NCBI GenBank assembly: GCA_902784865.1
Contig: CACZWL010000011.1
Location: 16,803-80,802 of the forward strand
Length of the DNA stretch: 64,000 bases
Reading direction: 5' to 3'
DNA from: an uncultured Bacteroidota bacterium
Lineage (GTDB): Bacteria; Bacteroidota; Bacteroidia; Bacteroidales; P3
The position numbers were made by a program, and so were the translations under genes. Shown piece by piece: positions 7,156-16,721 of the stretch; within the stretch, counting starts at the first letter, position 1; every line of letters starts with the position of its first letter. The notes under the pieces were generated by a model. It did not search any database. It was not told where the DNA came from and was given only the letters and a program-made list of their open reading frames with translations.

Positions 7156-9000
7156 TCAGAACTGGAAGTAGATGAAGGGCTGGAGGTCGGCGGTGACGAA
7201 CTGGTAGAGCGTCAGGGCCATGAGGACGACGGCCAGCGCCATGAGCCACAGCGGCATGGCGGCGAACCAGAGGCGGTAGCGGCGCTTCAGGCGCTCTGGC
7301 AGCCAGTGGATTAGCATGCCGAGGGCGAAGAGGAGGAAGACCTGCCAGTAGGAGGTGACGATGGTAGGCACCTGCTGTAGGTTCCAGTGCGAGCCTATCT
7401 GAGCCACCATCTGAGAGGCGGTCTCCCATGCCACCTCGTTGGCTTCGGCAGGGTCGAGGTTGGAGCCGCTGCGGAAGAAGAGCCGCGTGAAGCTGATGAA
7501 GACGAAGGTGATGAGTACGCTCCAGGCGGTGGCTACGTTGGATTTCTGATTGTGGATTTCTGATTTTTTAGTTATCAGGCTGCATACATATATAATAATG
7601 TATCCGCCGAGGAGGACTTGTGCGCAGAAGGCCAGGAGGTTGAGCAGTGGGCTCTCGACCGGAAGCGAGGCGGCGGTGAGCGCTGCGGCCGCGAGCGTCA
7701 GCGTCAGCAGGCGCGCACCCCATCGGCGGCCGCGCCACCATTTGTAGACCAGGATGCCGAGGCCGTTCAAGCCGCCCCAGGTGATGAAGTTGAACGACGC
7801 GCCGTGCCACAGGCCGCCCAGCAGCATGGTGTCCATGTTGTTGACGTTGGTGCCGAGGGTTTGGCGGTGGGACGGGCGGAAGATGTAGAGCGCCAGGATG
7901 ATGACTGCCACGGCGACGGCGGCCGCCGTGAACCAGAGGTTCTGGAGACGGAAGGCCGCGATGGCGAGGATAAGGAAGAGGAGGAAGTAGGAGAGGAAGC
8001 CCGCCGAGCGGTTGCCGCCGAGGGGTATGTAGAGGTAGTCGCGTAGCCAGCGCGAGAGCGACATGTGCCAGCGGCGCCAGAAGTCGGTGGGGTTCTGCGC
8101 TTTATAGGGCGAGTTGAAGTTCACCGGCAGGTAGAATCCCATGAGCATGGCCACGCCGATGGCGATGTCGGTGTAGCCCGAGAAGTCGGCGTAGACCTGC
8201 AGCGAGTAGAGCATCAGTGCGGAGAAGTTCTCGAAGGGGGTGTAGAGGAGGGGGTTCTCGAAGACGCGGTCGACGAAGCTGACGGCGAGGTAGTCGCTGA
8301 GTATAATCTTCTTTATCAGTCCGTTGCAAATCCAGAAGACGGCGATACCGAACTGGCGTCGGCCAAGGAAGAAGGGGCGGTAGAGCTGCGGGACGAACTG
8401 GTCGGCGCGCAGGATGGGCCCTGCGACGAGCTGGGGGAAGAAGGCGGTGTAGAAGCCGAAGTCGAGAATGTTGCCGACATGGGGTATCTTGCGGCGATAG
8501 ACGTCGACTATGTAGCTGATATTCTGGAAGGTGAAGAACGATATGCCCACCGGCAGCAGTATCTTGACGGCGATGCTGTACTCGGTGTGGAAGGTGGCGT
8601 TGAAGATGTCGAGGAAGAAGTAGGCATACTTGAAGAAGCAGAGCACGGCGAGGTTGAGGACTACGCCAGTGGCACAGAGGATTTTGCGGCCTCGGCGTAG
8701 GCCGTCCATTCCGATGCCGAGGAGCCACCCGACGAGGGTGGAGCCGACGAGGAGCAGGACGAAGAGGCCCGAGGTCTTGTAGTAGAAAAGCAGGCTGAAG
8801 GCGAAGAGGTATCCGTTGCGGAGTATGCGGCGTGTGGGGTCGAGGCTGCCGTCGGGCTGGCGGCGCTGGCGCGCGACGATGAGTCCGAAGACTATATATA
8901 TAATAAGGAATAGGACCCAGAAGTGGATTTGGGTGAACAGCAGGGGGTGGTCGCTGTTGAAGGAGAAGAGGCTGAGTATGTAGTGTCCGAGGGCGCTCAT
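7156..9000 (-). CDS. MBOAT-family O-acyltransferase (AlgI/PatA-like)
   Basis: 614 aa polytopic membrane protein with at least ten hydrophobic segments. Family signatures are NPTDFWRRWHMSLSRWLRDY and the catalytic His in LLGGLWHGASFNF. Known relatives (AlgI, PatA, DltB) move acyl groups across the membrane to extracellular glycans. Two SGNH proteins immediately upstream in the same operon would be the transfer or hydrolysis partners. The ATG abuts the stop of the preceding SGNH gene. A short repeat at 7540-7569 is read in frame as KSEIHNQKSN inside a loop between two transmembrane segments. The acceptor (peptidoglycan, LPS or exopolysaccharide) is not visible. Confidence 0.92.
   Translation of the reverse strand: MSALGHYILSLFSFNSDHPLLFTQIHFWVLFLIIYIVFGLIVARQRRQPDGSLDPTRRILRNGYLFAFSLLFYYKTSGLFVLLLVGSTLVGWLLGIGMDGLRRGRKILCATGVVLNLAVLCFFKYAYFFLDIFNATFHTEYSIAVKILLPVGISFFTFQNISYIVDVYRRKIPHVGNILDFGFYTAFFPQLVAGPILRADQFVPQLYRPFFLGRRQFGIAVFWICNGLIKKIILSDYLAVSFVDRVFENPLLYTPFENFSALMLYSLQVYADFSGYTDIAIGVAMLMGFYLPVNFNSPYKAQNPTDFWRRWHMSLSRWLRDYLYIPLGGNRSAGFLSYFLLFLILAIAAFRLQNLWFTAAAVAVAVIILALYIFRPSHRQTLGTNVNNMDTMLLGGLWHGASFNFITWGGLNGLGILVYKWWRGRRWGARLLTLTLAAAALTAASLPVESPLLNLLAFCAQVLLGGYIIIYVCSLITKKSEIHNQKSNVATAWSVLITFVFISFTRLFFRSGSNLDPAEANEVAWETASQMVAQIGSHWNLQQVPTIVTSYWQVFLLFALGMLIHWLPERLKRRYRLWFAAMPLWLMALAVVLMALTLYQFVTADLQPFIYFQF
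7540..7569. repeat. In-frame direct repeat inside the MBOAT gene
   Basis: Two copies of GGATTTCTGAT separated by TGT code on the minus strand for KSEIHNQKS in a hydrophilic loop. Repeats of this kind elsewhere in the window are also read in frame. Confidence 0.75.
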
Positions 9001-10212
9001 CTATCTGTGCTTGTGTTTGCGGTAGGCCTCGGCGAGTGCTTCGTAGAAGAGGTCGCCGAGGAGAAGGTAGCCAGCGCGAGTGAAGTGTACGCGGTCGGCC
9101 TGAGCGAGTTTGGCGCGTTGCCAGCGTTCCATAGAGGAGAGGCCGCCCATGATGTGGAACTGGTCCCATAGCGCGCCGTCGGTGTCGAGGGCCAGTCGGC
9201 GGAAGACGTCGTGGGCGAGAAGGCCGTTGCGGTTGACCTGGTACTTGCGGCGGCCGAGTTTGCGGAAGCTGTCGTTGTTGGAGATGAAGATGAAGGCGCA
9301 GTCGGGGTTGACGGAGCGGATGGAGTCGACGAGGGCGAGGTAGTTGTGGCGGAACTCGGCGGTGTCGAAGTCAGACTTGCTGGCGTCGTTGATGCCGATG
9401 CCGAAGACGACGAGGTCGGGATGGAGCAGACGCAGGTCGCGCGTGAAGTGCTGGCAGCGCAGGAAGTCGGGCACGGCGGCGCCATTGACGCCGATGGAGT
9501 GGAAAGAGAAGCCCGGGCGGCGGTTGGCCAGGTAGATGCCGGTGAGAGCAAACTGCTGCCCTTGGCGGCAGGGAAGGACGACGGTGAAGGAGTCGGTGGG
9601 GCGTACGAGGTTGAAGATGAAGCGGTCGGTGCGTGGGTCGATATAGGAGGGGAAGACTGTGCGCGGGCCGATGAGGAGGTGGGGGATGACGTTCTGGTCG
9701 GAGTGGCCGAGGACGACGATGGAAGAGGTGGCATAGTCGATGGTGGAGTCGCGGAGCGCGATGGCTACCTCGGTGGTGGAGTCGGCGGCGGTGACGCTGA
9801 TGCCGCAGAGGCCGAGGGGGTTAGGATATTCTTTGTAGACGTTACGCGTGAGCGACACCTTCTGCGGGCAGCGTACGCGATAGTCGGCGGGGTTGTTGCA
9901 GCGTGCGGCGGCGGAGTAGGGGAAGAGCATGCCGCGGTCGGCGACAAGGGTGGGGTTGTCGTGGAGCAGGCGCTGGCGTATGGCGTTGCTGAGGGTGCCG
10001 GCCTGGACGTGCGAGCCGCCGATGTGGACGATGTTGATGTTGCCTTGGCCAGTGGCGACCATGCGCTGCCAGCGCTCGAAGAAACGGTCCAGCGAGGCAG
10101 AGCGGTCGGCATAGTCGAGCCGGTTGTCGTGGTAGCGGATAAAAGAGTGCTGCTGTGCGCAGAGAGGGACAAAGGACAAGACCAGCAGGAGGAAGAAGAG
10201 TATGCGTTTCAT
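9001..10212 (-). CDS. Periplasmic SGNH hydrolase, MBOAT partner (first)
   Basis: 403 aa with a signal peptide (about 1-20, ending LCAQQ). SGNH blocks are visible: HIGGSHVQAG (block I region near residue 65), VVFGIGINDAS (block III Asn) and DRVHFTRAGY (block V Asp-x-x-His). The layout matches the SGNH proteins found beside MBOAT acyltransferases in Bacteroidota, which are thought to transfer or remove acetyl groups on surface glycans. It sits between a second SGNH gene and the MBOAT gene with 8 nt and 0 nt spacing, so the three act as one unit. Which protein transfers and which hydrolyses cannot be decided from sequence. Confidence 0.85.
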   Translation of the reverse strand: MKRILFFLLLVLSFVPLCAQQHSFIRYHDNRLDYADRSASLDRFFERWQRMVATGQGNINIVHIGGSHVQAGTLSNAIRQRLLHDNPTLVADRGMLFPYSAAARCNNPADYRVRCPQKVSLTRNVYKEYPNPLGLCGISVTAADSTTEVAIALRDSTIDYATSSIVVLGHSDQNVIPHLLIGPRTVFPSYIDPRTDRFIFNLVRPTDSFTVVLPCRQGQQFALTGIYLANRRPGFSFHSIGVNGAAVPDFLRCQHFTRDLRLLHPDLVVFGIGINDASKSDFDTAEFRHNYLALVDSIRSVNPDCAFIFISNNDSFRKLGRRKYQVNRNGLLAHDVFRRLALDTDGALWDQFHIMGGLSSMERWQRAKLAQADRVHFTRAGYLLLGDLFYEALAEAYRKHKHR

Positions 10213-10220
10213 AGTGCGGT

Positions 10221-11702
10221 TCAGTTATTTGAGGGTTCGTGGAAGGCGAGTTTGCGGCGGAGGGAGTAGCGGCGGTAGGACTCGGCGAGGGCTTGTGAGA
10301 GGCGGTCGCCCATGAGGTCGGCGCCGCGGGTGGTAAAGTGGACGTAGTCTTCGCCAGCCAGGCCGTCGCGTTTCCATTGCAGCATGGAATTGTGGCCACC
10401 CATGGCGTGGTAGATGCTCCAGTAGGCTGCGCCGTGACGCAGGGCGGTGGCGGCGAGGCTGTCGACGACAACAGGCAGCTGAGGGTAGGTCTGTAGCTGT
10501 CCGCGGACGCGGGTGCTCATGTCGGAGGGCCCGATGAAGAGCACTTTGGCCTTGGGGCAGGTGCGGCGGACGTGGTCAATCTGGCGGCCGATAGAGGTGC
10601 AGTACTTGACGATGGCTTTTTCGTCGCGGAGGTAAGGCATGGAGTTGCCGCCGAACTGCAGGATGATGAGGCCGACGTCGAACTGGGCATAGGCTTGCGC
10701 CAAGCGGTCGGCCGGGACGAGGGTGAACTGCTGGCCGGAGCATCCGCGCATGGGGATGTTGTCGACGGCTACGCCGGGGCCGTTGTCGAGGGTGAGGGCG
10801 TAGAGTTCGGCGTTGCCGGAGACGCTGACGACCAGATGCGCGGAGGTGGTGTCGAGGTGCCAGCGGAGGCGGCCGATGCCGGTGCTGTCGGCCTGCTGAG
10901 GCAGGAACCGCTTGTTGGTGCGGTCGGCGAGGGTGGCACTGAGGGTGGCGCCGCGGTTGTTGTAGACGAGGCTGATGTCGGAGAAGCGCTTGACGCGGTC
11001 GTCGACGCCTTTCTTGGAGGCCTCGCGGAGAGTGACGTTGGCACTGCCGCTGAGGCGGAAGCACTGCATCATGGGGCCGTAGTTACCCGGCGAGCGGGTG
11101 ACGGTGCTGTCGCCGAAGGAGGAGAGGTGGGTGAGGGCGCCGCTGCCATACTGGCGGACGGCATAGGTGGGTATGATGGTGCGGAAGGGCAGCATGCCGG
11201 GGCCGCCGCCGCCGAAGGTGCGTTGCATGTAGGTGCGCAGGCGGCAGGAGATGCGGTCCATCTCTATCTGTGAGTCGCCATAGTGCATGATGCGTACTAT
11301 GCGGTCGTGGCTGCGTGCCTGCTCGGCAGCAGCCCAGAAAGAGTCGAAGAAGGTGCTGTCGGGCAGCCAGAAACGGGCACCGCCGGTGTCGGTGACGTAG
11401 CAGTCGGCCGGAGAGATGCCGTCGGGGAGGGGTAGGCTGAGCAGCAGGGTGTCGGATGCGCTGCTGGGCAGGTCAGGCTGGTCGGGTGTGATAGCCAAGG
11501 CGTGGTCCGCTGGCTCTTCGACTGCCACGGTGGGGGTGAAGAGCGGTGCAGGCTGTGCCTCGCCGGTCGAAGAGGGGGGCACTCCCGGCAGGTAGAACTC
11601 GTGCCCGGCGACGGTGATGCCGTCGCGCGGGAAGAGGGCGCAGGCGATGGCCAGCGCAGCGATGACAGCGGCGAAGAACAGTGCGATACGACCGGGTTTC
11701 AT
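10221..11702 (-). CDS. Membrane-anchored SGNH hydrolase, MBOAT partner (second)
   Basis: 493 aa. One N-terminal hydrophobic segment (residues 5-23) is followed by a Pro/Thr-rich linker to about residue 90 and then an SGNH domain: [14 protein letters not shown] (GDS block), [11 protein letters not shown] (block III) and [17 protein letters not shown] (block V). The C-terminal 90 residues resemble those of the neighbouring SGNH protein (GGxxSMxxW, DxVHFTxxG), so the two are paralogues. Its ATG overlaps the lpxD stop by 4 nt. It most likely works with the MBOAT protein on O-acylation of an envelope glycan. The linkage to lipid A genes in one operon may point to LPS as acceptor. Confidence 0.85.
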   Translation of the reverse strand: MKPGRIALFFAAVIAALAIACALFPRDGITVAGHEFYLPGVPPSSTGEAQPAPLFTPTVAVEEPADHALAITPDQPDLPSSASDTLLLSLPLPDGISPADCYVTDTGGARFWLPDSTFFDSFWAAAEQARSHDRIVRIMHYGDSQIEMDRISCRLRTYMQRTFGGGGPGMLPFRTIIPTYAVRQYGSGALTHLSSFGDSTVTRSPGNYGPMMQCFRLSGSANVTLREASKKGVDDRVKRFSDISLVYNNRGATLSATLADRTNKRFLPQQADSTGIGRLRWHLDTTSAHLVVSVSGNAELYALTLDNGPGVAVDNIPMRGCSGQQFTLVPADRLAQAYAQFDVGLIILQFGGNSMPYLRDEKAIVKYCTSIGRQIDHVRRTCPKAKVLFIGPSDMSTRVRGQLQTYPQLPVVVDSLAATALRHGAAYWSIYHAMGGHNSMLQWKRDGLAGEDYVHFTTRGADLMGDRLSQALAESYRRYSLRRKLAFHEPSNN

Positions 11703-12715
11703 TGCTTCTTCTCAAGCTTGGCGATGCGGTCGGCCAGGCGTTCGATATTACGTACAAGCACTTCGACTTTGCGGCGCTTGGAGGCTTCCATGGCGGGGCT
11801 GCCGAAGATGGTCTGGTTGGAGGCTACGGAGTTGGTGACGCCGCTTTGGGCGCCGATGGTGACGTGGTCGCCCACGGTGATGTGGCCCACGATGCCGGCC
11901 TGGCCTGCGATGATGCAGCCTTCGCCGACCTTAGCACTGCCGGCGATGCCAACCTGCGAGGCCATGGCGGTACCGGCGCCAACGACGACATTGTGAGCCA
12001 GTTGGCAGAGGTTGTCGACCTTGACGTTGGCATGCAGGATGGTGGAACCCATGGTGGCGCGGTCGATGCAGGTGTTGGCTCCCACCTCGACGTTGTCCTC
12101 GAGGATGACGTTGCCTATCTGGTCAATCTTGTCCCATCCGCCGTTGCCGTCGGGGGCGAAGCCGAAGCCGTCGGCGCCGATGACGCAGCCGGCATGGAGG
12201 ATGCAGTTGCGGCCAATCTCGACGCCTTCGTATATTTTGGCACCGGAGTAGACGACGGTGCCGTCGCCGATGACGACGTTGTCGCCGATGGTGGCATTGG
12301 GGTAAATCTTGACGTTGTTGCCGATGCGGCAGTGGCGGCCGACGACGGCATAGGGACCCATATAGCAGCCTTTGCCAATCTTGGAGCCGCGGCCTACGCT
12401 GCTACGCCAGGAGCGCCCTTTGGGGGGCTTGCTGCGCTGGTTGAAGACGTGGAGCAGCTTGGCCACAGCGAGGTAGGGGTTATCGACACGTATGAGGGTG
12501 GATCCCACGGGTTGCTCAGGCTGGAAGTCGTTGCGAACGATGACGATAGAGGCCTGTTTCTCGTAGATGTAGTGGGTGTATTTGGGGTTGCCGAGGAAGG
12601 TGATGCCGCCTTCGCAGCCTTCTTCAATCTTGCAAGGCTGCCACACGCGGGTGTTCTCGTCGCCCTCGACAGAGCCTTTGACCAGTTGGGCTAATTCTTT
12701 GGCTGTAAATTGCAT
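11699..12715 (-). CDS. lpxD: UDP-3-O-acylglucosamine N-acyltransferase
   Basis: 338 aa, the usual LpxD length. An N-terminal uridine-binding domain (residues 1-100, [19 protein letters not shown]) is followed by a left-handed beta-helix of hexapeptide repeats ([26 protein letters not shown]). The catalytic His is in [12 protein letters not shown], and a C-terminal helical extension ([14 protein letters not shown]) closes the trimer. It adds the second 3-hydroxyacyl chain in lipid A synthesis. Here it is a single-domain LpxD, separated by 2 nt from lptC upstream and overlapping the SGNH gene downstream by 4 nt. Confidence 0.96.
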   Translation of the reverse strand: MQFTAKELAQLVKGSVEGDENTRVWQPCKIEEGCEGGITFLGNPKYTHYIYEKQASIVIVRNDFQPEQPVGSTLIRVDNPYLAVAKLLHVFNQRSKPPKGRSWRSSVGRGSKIGKGCYMGPYAVVGRHCRIGNNVKIYPNATIGDNVVIGDGTVVYSGAKIYEGVEIGRNCILHAGCVIGADGFGFAPDGNGGWDKIDQIGNVILEDNVEVGANTCIDRATMGSTILHANVKVDNLCQLAHNVVVGAGTAMASQVGIAGSAKVGEGCIIAGQAGIVGHITVGDHVTIGAQSGVTNSVASNQTIFGSPAMEASKRRKVEVLVRNIERLADRIAKLEKKQ

Positions 12716-12717
12716 GG

Positions 12718-13329
12718 TTATTCTTGGAATTCAATGGTGCCGCGTTGCCGTGTGACGCGGAGGTTGGTGAACTTGGCGTTGCTGACGAAGCCGTCGCCGA
12801 AAGTGACGCGCGAGCCGTTGACGGCGCGGACGGGGCGGTTGGAGTAGATAACGTCCTCGCTGGACTTCCATGTGATGTCCTCGAGGTAGATGGTGTCGCC
12901 GGTGGCGTAGTCGATGATGACGACGCTGTCGCGGGCGTATAGGATATCGCGTTCGTCGTAGGAGGTGGCTTTGTTGGCGCGGATGGAGGTTTTAAGGTTG
13001 AGGTCGTTGTCGTAGAAGCGCAGGTTGACCCCGTCGGGGTAGTGGGTGCGGGTGTCGGGGTTGCGGTATTGAACGATGGAGGGGGCTTCGAGCTCGAGTT
13101 GCAGGCGGCCATACTCGCTGCGCCAGATGCGGGCGTCCTTGAGGGTCTGGTCGGGAGGGGTCTTGCGGTCGAAGCGGCTGATGTCCTTCATGTCGTTGGA
13201 GCAGGCTGCCATCAGGAGCAAAACGGCACATAGAGACGTGGTAATCCACGTCTCTATGCTCCTGTGTGTATTGTGTCTAAGGTTCAAGCCGTTTAACGGG
13301 TTCTGACGGTGGTCGACTCGCTGACCCAT
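12718..13329 (-). CDS. lptC: LPS export protein LptC
   Basis: 203 aa. The N-terminal hydrophobic stretch [15 protein letters not shown] resembles a lipoprotein signal or anchor, followed by a beta-jellyroll OstA-like domain ([61 protein letters not shown]) as in LptC. It would pass LPS from the LptBFG pump to LptA. The ATG at 13329 overlaps the preceding TPR gene by 37 nt; a TTG near 13287 is an alternative start. A palindromic repeat (13229-13258) encodes the start of the hydrophobic stretch, so the signal sequence is partly repeat-derived. Confidence 0.85.
   Translation of the reverse strand: MGQRVDHRQNPLNGLNLRHNTHRSIETWITTSLCAVLLLMAACSNDMKDISRFDRKTPPDQTLKDARIWRSEYGRLQLELEAPSIVQYRNPDTRTHYPDGVNLRFYDNDLNLKTSIRANKATSYDERDILYARDSVVIIDYATGDTIYLEDITWKSSEDVIYSNRPVRAVNGSRVTFGDGFVSNAKFTNLRVTRQRGTIEFQE
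13229..13258. repeat. Palindromic repeat inside lptC signal region
   Basis: CATAGAGACGTGG and its exact complement flank a 4-nt loop (26 paired bases). It is read in frame as [12 protein letters not shown] recall similar AGACGTGG palindromes scattered in Bacteroidales genomes (not verified). Confidence 0.75.
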
Positions 13330-14642
13330 CCGGGCACCGTGAAGCGGTTGCCGTTCTCGAGGCCTGCCATGAAGGCGTCGGCCTGTTTGGGGAAGTGGGC
13401 GCTGTAGCGGCTGATCATGGTGTTGCAGGCGTTGACGTTCTCCTCGGAGGAGTCGACGCTCTTGGACTTCTGCAGTTTGTCGACGGCAGCCCAGTAGACG
13501 CTGCGGCCGTTGATGTTGTCCTCGGTGGCGCTGGAAGCGCTGGCGGCGTAGAGCTGAGCTATGAAGCGGTAGGGTTCACCCTTGGTGCGGTCGGCTTCGG
13601 CAGCGTTGTTGTAGGCGTTGCGGGCGGCGGAGAAGCTCTTGAGGCCGTTGTAGGCGTGGCCGAGGTAGAGGTAGGCTTTGTATTTGTCCTTCTGGGTGGT
13701 GACGCCCTTCACAGCATCGCCCAGGTACTCGACGGCCTTGCTGTACTCTTTCTTCTGTAGGCACATCTGGCCCATGTTGAGGGCGGTGGAGGGGGTGGGC
13801 TCTAGGCGGTAGAGGTTCTCGGTGGCGGAGAAGAAGAGGGGCTGGTCGGTGCAGCCTTTCTTCGACATGATGTTGGTGATTTTCTTCAGCAGGTCAATGT
13901 TTTCGGGGTCGGCCTCGAATTTCTTGCTGTAGATTTCGACGAGCTGGTCGCAGGTGGCGTAGGGAGAGAAGGCGCCTTCGACGCCTGCTATGTAGCCGCG
14001 GATGGTGGCGGCTTTGACGCTGTCGTCGACGTTCTTCTGGAGTTCATCTTCGAGTTTCTCGCTGGCGATGTCGTAGTTGTCGACCACCAGGGTGGGCTCG
14101 GCCTTGCCGGCGCGGACGTAGTTGATGGTGGCTTCCATGTATTTGACCAGGTAGGCGGCCTCGAGGTCGCCTTCCATCTTGACGGCTTGGTCGTAGAGCG
14201 CGTAGTAGCGGTCGAGGCCTTCGGCTTTGAGCAGGAGCTCGATGTCCATGGCCTTCATGGCGGTGACTTTGGCGGCTTCGCCGTAGTTGGCGATGCGGGT
14301 GTCGTACATGCGCATCAGCTCATCGATGTAGGCGTCGCGCTCCTCGGTGGTCTTGGCGCTGGTGATTTTCACCTTCATGATGTTGGCACCGTTGGTGTAG
14401 AGGTTCTTGCTCTGCTTGGGGCAGTTGGCCACAATCTGTGTCCAGAAGGGGTAGGCCTCTTCGAGGTAGCGCACGTCCTTGGAGGAGCGGTACTGCTTGA
14501 TGTTTTCCTGGTAGAGGGATACGGGTTCGAGCATTTGCTGCTGTGTGGCTTCGTCGCAGCCCCAGTTGCCGATTTGTGCCATGGCGGGCATGGCGGCGGC
14601 GGTCAGGAAGATTCCAATTGTCAGTTTCTTGATAGTTTTCAT
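13293..14642 (-). CDS. TPR-repeat periplasmic protein
   Basis: 449 aa with a signal peptide (MKTIKKLTIGIFLTAAAMPAMAQ). The body is helical; tetratricopeptide-like repeats are clear at residues 290-370 (ALNMGQMCLQKKEYSKAVEYL, KAYLYLGHAYNGLKSFSAARN). A conserved GNWGCDEA follows the signal peptide. Tetratricopeptide proteins between an outer-membrane protein and lptC are frequent in Bacteroidota and may serve in envelope assembly; that role is inference. It overlaps lptC by 37 nt and lies 73 bp downstream of the outer-membrane protein gene, with no obvious promoter in the gap. Confidence 0.85.
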   Translation of the reverse strand: MKTIKKLTIGIFLTAAAMPAMAQIGNWGCDEATQQQMLEPVSLYQENIKQYRSSKDVRYLEEAYPFWTQIVANCPKQSKNLYTNGANIMKVKITSAKTTEERDAYIDELMRMYDTRIANYGEAAKVTAMKAMDIELLLKAEGLDRYYALYDQAVKMEGDLEAAYLVKYMEATINYVRAGKAEPTLVVDNYDIASEKLEDELQKNVDDSVKAATIRGYIAGVEGAFSPYATCDQLVEIYSKKFEADPENIDLLKKITNIMSKKGCTDQPLFFSATENLYRLEPTPSTALNMGQMCLQKKEYSKAVEYLGDAVKGVTTQKDKYKAYLYLGHAYNGLKSFSAARNAYNNAAEADRTKGEPYRFIAQLYAASASSATEDNINGRSVYWAAVDKLQKSKSVDSSEENVNACNTMISRYSAHFPKQADAFMAGLENGNRFTVPGWVSESTTVRTR

Positions 14643-14715
14643 CTTTTATACTGTTTTATTGTTATCTTGTTATTAGGTTCCCCTAGGGGGGTATTTCTTG
14701 CAATATGGGTGAAGG

Positions 14716-16044
14716 TTAGTTGTATTTGCGTTTGACGAACCAGCGCTCGCAGCTGCTGATGGCGATGCCGACGGTGAAGCAGTCGCGCTGGAGTAGGTCT
14801 TTGTTGCCGAGGCTGGAGTAGCCGAGGCTGATGGTGAGGAGCGAGCGTCCCTTGCGCATGGGCAGTGCGGCGCCGAGGCCGAAGCCCCATTCGTTGACGA
14901 CCTGCTCTTGGCCGTCGAGGAAGAGGCGCATGGCGCCCTGTTCGGTGTGGAGGCCTGCGCTCCAGCTTATGCGGCCCCAGTAGGTGGAGGCGTCCATGGT
15001 GCCTATCTTCTCGAAGCCCAAGGCGTAGCGGCTCCAGGGGCCGGTGCGCAGGGCGTCGGTGCCGAAGATGGGGGTGGTGCCGCCTTCTTCGTAGGCTAGG
15101 CCGCTCCATCCGGCGAAGGAGGCGTCGGCGGCGACGAGCCATTTCTTGTTGCGCTCGAGGCTGAGGCCTATGCCGAAGGTGTGGTCTTGCTTGGCGGTGC
15201 TGGTGAACTCGGGCGAGTCGCCGGCGAGGGGGAAGACGGTGTCGATGGGGCTTTGGTCGGAGGGACGGTAGGTGTAGATGAGGGCTTTGTCGTCGACGCT
15301 CATGTTGCGGGCGGGCTTGTAGGTGAGGCCGACGCCGAGGGTGTAGCGTTCGCCGAGGGGGTGCCAGTACTGCAGGCCGAGGTCGAAGAGGAAGTTGCCG
15401 GCCGAGGTCTCCCTGAGGCGGCGCGAGTGCATGAAGTGGGTGGTGTCGGTGCCTTGGAAGGAGTAGGAGATGGCGCGCTGGATGCGTCCGGTGAGGTATC
15501 CGACATTGAAGCCGGCCTGTAGGCGGTGGCCTTCGGGGTTGTTGAGTATGTTGAAGGCTGCGCCGAGGAAGACGAGGCTGGTGCCGCCGGTGCCGCCGTA
15601 GATGTTCTTGACGGTGCCGTAGGAGGGGTCGCTGGCGGTGTAGGTGGACTGGTAGTCGGTCGAGGTGTAGGGCATGAGGCCGCCGGCGACTTTCATCCAG
15701 CGGGTGACGGGTAGGCCGACCATGAGGTAGCCGATGTTGCCGTCGATGTCGCGGGCGGAGGTGCCGTTGTTGGCGAGGGTGGTGAACTGGATGTTGGCCC
15801 CCATGTCGAAGACGAAGCTTTCCATGCCGATAGAGGCGTAGGAGGCCGGGTTGAAGGGGTTGATGAAGTTGTCGCCCGAACGGGTGAGGACGACCCCGCC
15901 CGTGCGTGTGGCCGTGGGCAGGTTGTAGGGCATGTCGCTGGTGCCGAGGCCGAACTGCGAGTATGGCATGTTGAGGCCTTCCTGCGCGCTGGCGCTGGCG
16001 GCCATGGTGGCGATGAGGGCCAGGGTTGCTATCAGTCTGTTCAT
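14716..16044 (-). CDS. Outer-membrane beta-barrel protein, FadL-like
   Basis: 442 aa. A signal peptide (MNRLIATLALIATMAASASAQ) is followed by GLNMPYSQFGLGTSDMPYN and a long beta-barrel with many aromatic residues, ending SSCERWFVKRKYN. The opening (mature N-terminus, then a GGV...NPFNPASYAS segment) resembles FadL/OMPP1-type proteins for hydrophobic compounds; exact substrate unknown. The start ATG at 16044 overlaps the coaX stop by 4 nt, so the gene is translationally coupled. It is the third gene of the pth operon, upstream of the TPR, lptC and lpxD genes. Confidence 0.8.
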   Translation of the reverse strand: MNRLIATLALIATMAASASAQEGLNMPYSQFGLGTSDMPYNLPTATRTGGVVLTRSGDNFINPFNPASYASIGMESFVFDMGANIQFTTLANNGTSARDIDGNIGYLMVGLPVTRWMKVAGGLMPYTSTDYQSTYTASDPSYGTVKNIYGGTGGTSLVFLGAAFNILNNPEGHRLQAGFNVGYLTGRIQRAISYSFQGTDTTHFMHSRRLRETSAGNFLFDLGLQYWHPLGERYTLGVGLTYKPARNMSVDDKALIYTYRPSDQSPIDTVFPLAGDSPEFTSTAKQDHTFGIGLSLERNKKWLVAADASFAGWSGLAYEEGGTTPIFGTDALRTGPWSRYALGFEKIGTMDASTYWGRISWSAGLHTEQGAMRLFLDGQEQVVNEWGFGLGAALPMRKGRSLLTISLGYSSLGNKDLLQRDCFTVGIAISSCERWFVKRKYN

Positions 16045-16721
16045 TGGTTGTGTATCATTATTTCGTTGAGGCCGATGAGCGACAGGCCCGGCACGTGCTG
16101 GCGGCCCGGGGCTCCCGGCGGTATGATGCGTTGTGCGTCGCCGCCGGTGACGACGACCTGGAGGTCGGGGGCGGCGGAGTGGTAGGAGGCGACGAAGCTG
16201 GCCAGGGCCATCTGTGCGGCGCCGAGGGTGCCGGCGAGGATGCACTCGTCGGTGGAACGTCCGAGCAGGGGCGCCTTGTCGACGCTCTCGCTGTCGAGCA
16301 GGGGCAGCTTCTCGGTGAAGGCGTTCAGGGCCCGGAGGCTCATGGCCAGGCCGGGCATGATGGCGCCGCCGTGGTAGGTGCCGTCGGCGCTGACGAACTC
16401 GAGGGTGATGCAGGTGCCGCAGTCGATGACGAGCGAGGGCTTGCCGGGATGCAGGCTCCAGGCGCCGCAGGCGTCGGCTATGCGGTCGGGACCCAGCGTG
16501 GCGGGCGTCTTGTAGTCGAGGCCGAGGGGCAGGGGAGTGTCGGCAGTCAGACGCGGCACGTCGTCGAGGGCCTGGGGCACCTTGCCGCTGGCGCAGGCCA
16601 TGATGCTGTCGGCCTTGGCCATGAGGTCGGCCGGGAGGCCGTGGCCGTGGTCGGTCATGGTGCGTCCGTCGAAGGTGGCCCATTTGACGGCGGTATTGCC
16701 TATGTCGAGCGCGAGGTTCAT
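16041..16721 (-). CDS. coaX: Type III pantothenate kinase
   Basis: 226 aa, slightly shorter than the usual 240-260. Motifs: DIGNTAVKWATF (phosphate-binding, N-terminal), GPDRIADACGAW and LVIDCGTCITLEFV (the acetate/sugar kinase superfamily PHOSPHATE/ADENOSINE signatures), and GGAIMPGLAMSLRAL. It phosphorylates pantothenate in coenzyme A synthesis and is not feedback inhibited by CoA (family knowledge). The frame is open upstream to 16802, but MNLALDIGNT at 16721 matches the family and overlaps the pth stop by 4 nt. The downstream outer-membrane protein gene starts within its stop codon. Confidence 0.93.
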   Translation of the reverse strand: MNLALDIGNTAVKWATFDGRTMTDHGHGLPADLMAKADSIMACASGKVPQALDDVPRLTADTPLPLGLDYKTPATLGPDRIADACGAWSLHPGKPSLVIDCGTCITLEFVSADGTYHGGAIMPGLAMSLRALNAFTEKLPLLDSESVDKAPLLGRSTDECILAGTLGAAQMALASFVASYHSAAPDLQVVVTGGDAQRIIPPGAPGRQHVPGLSLIGLNEIMIHNQ

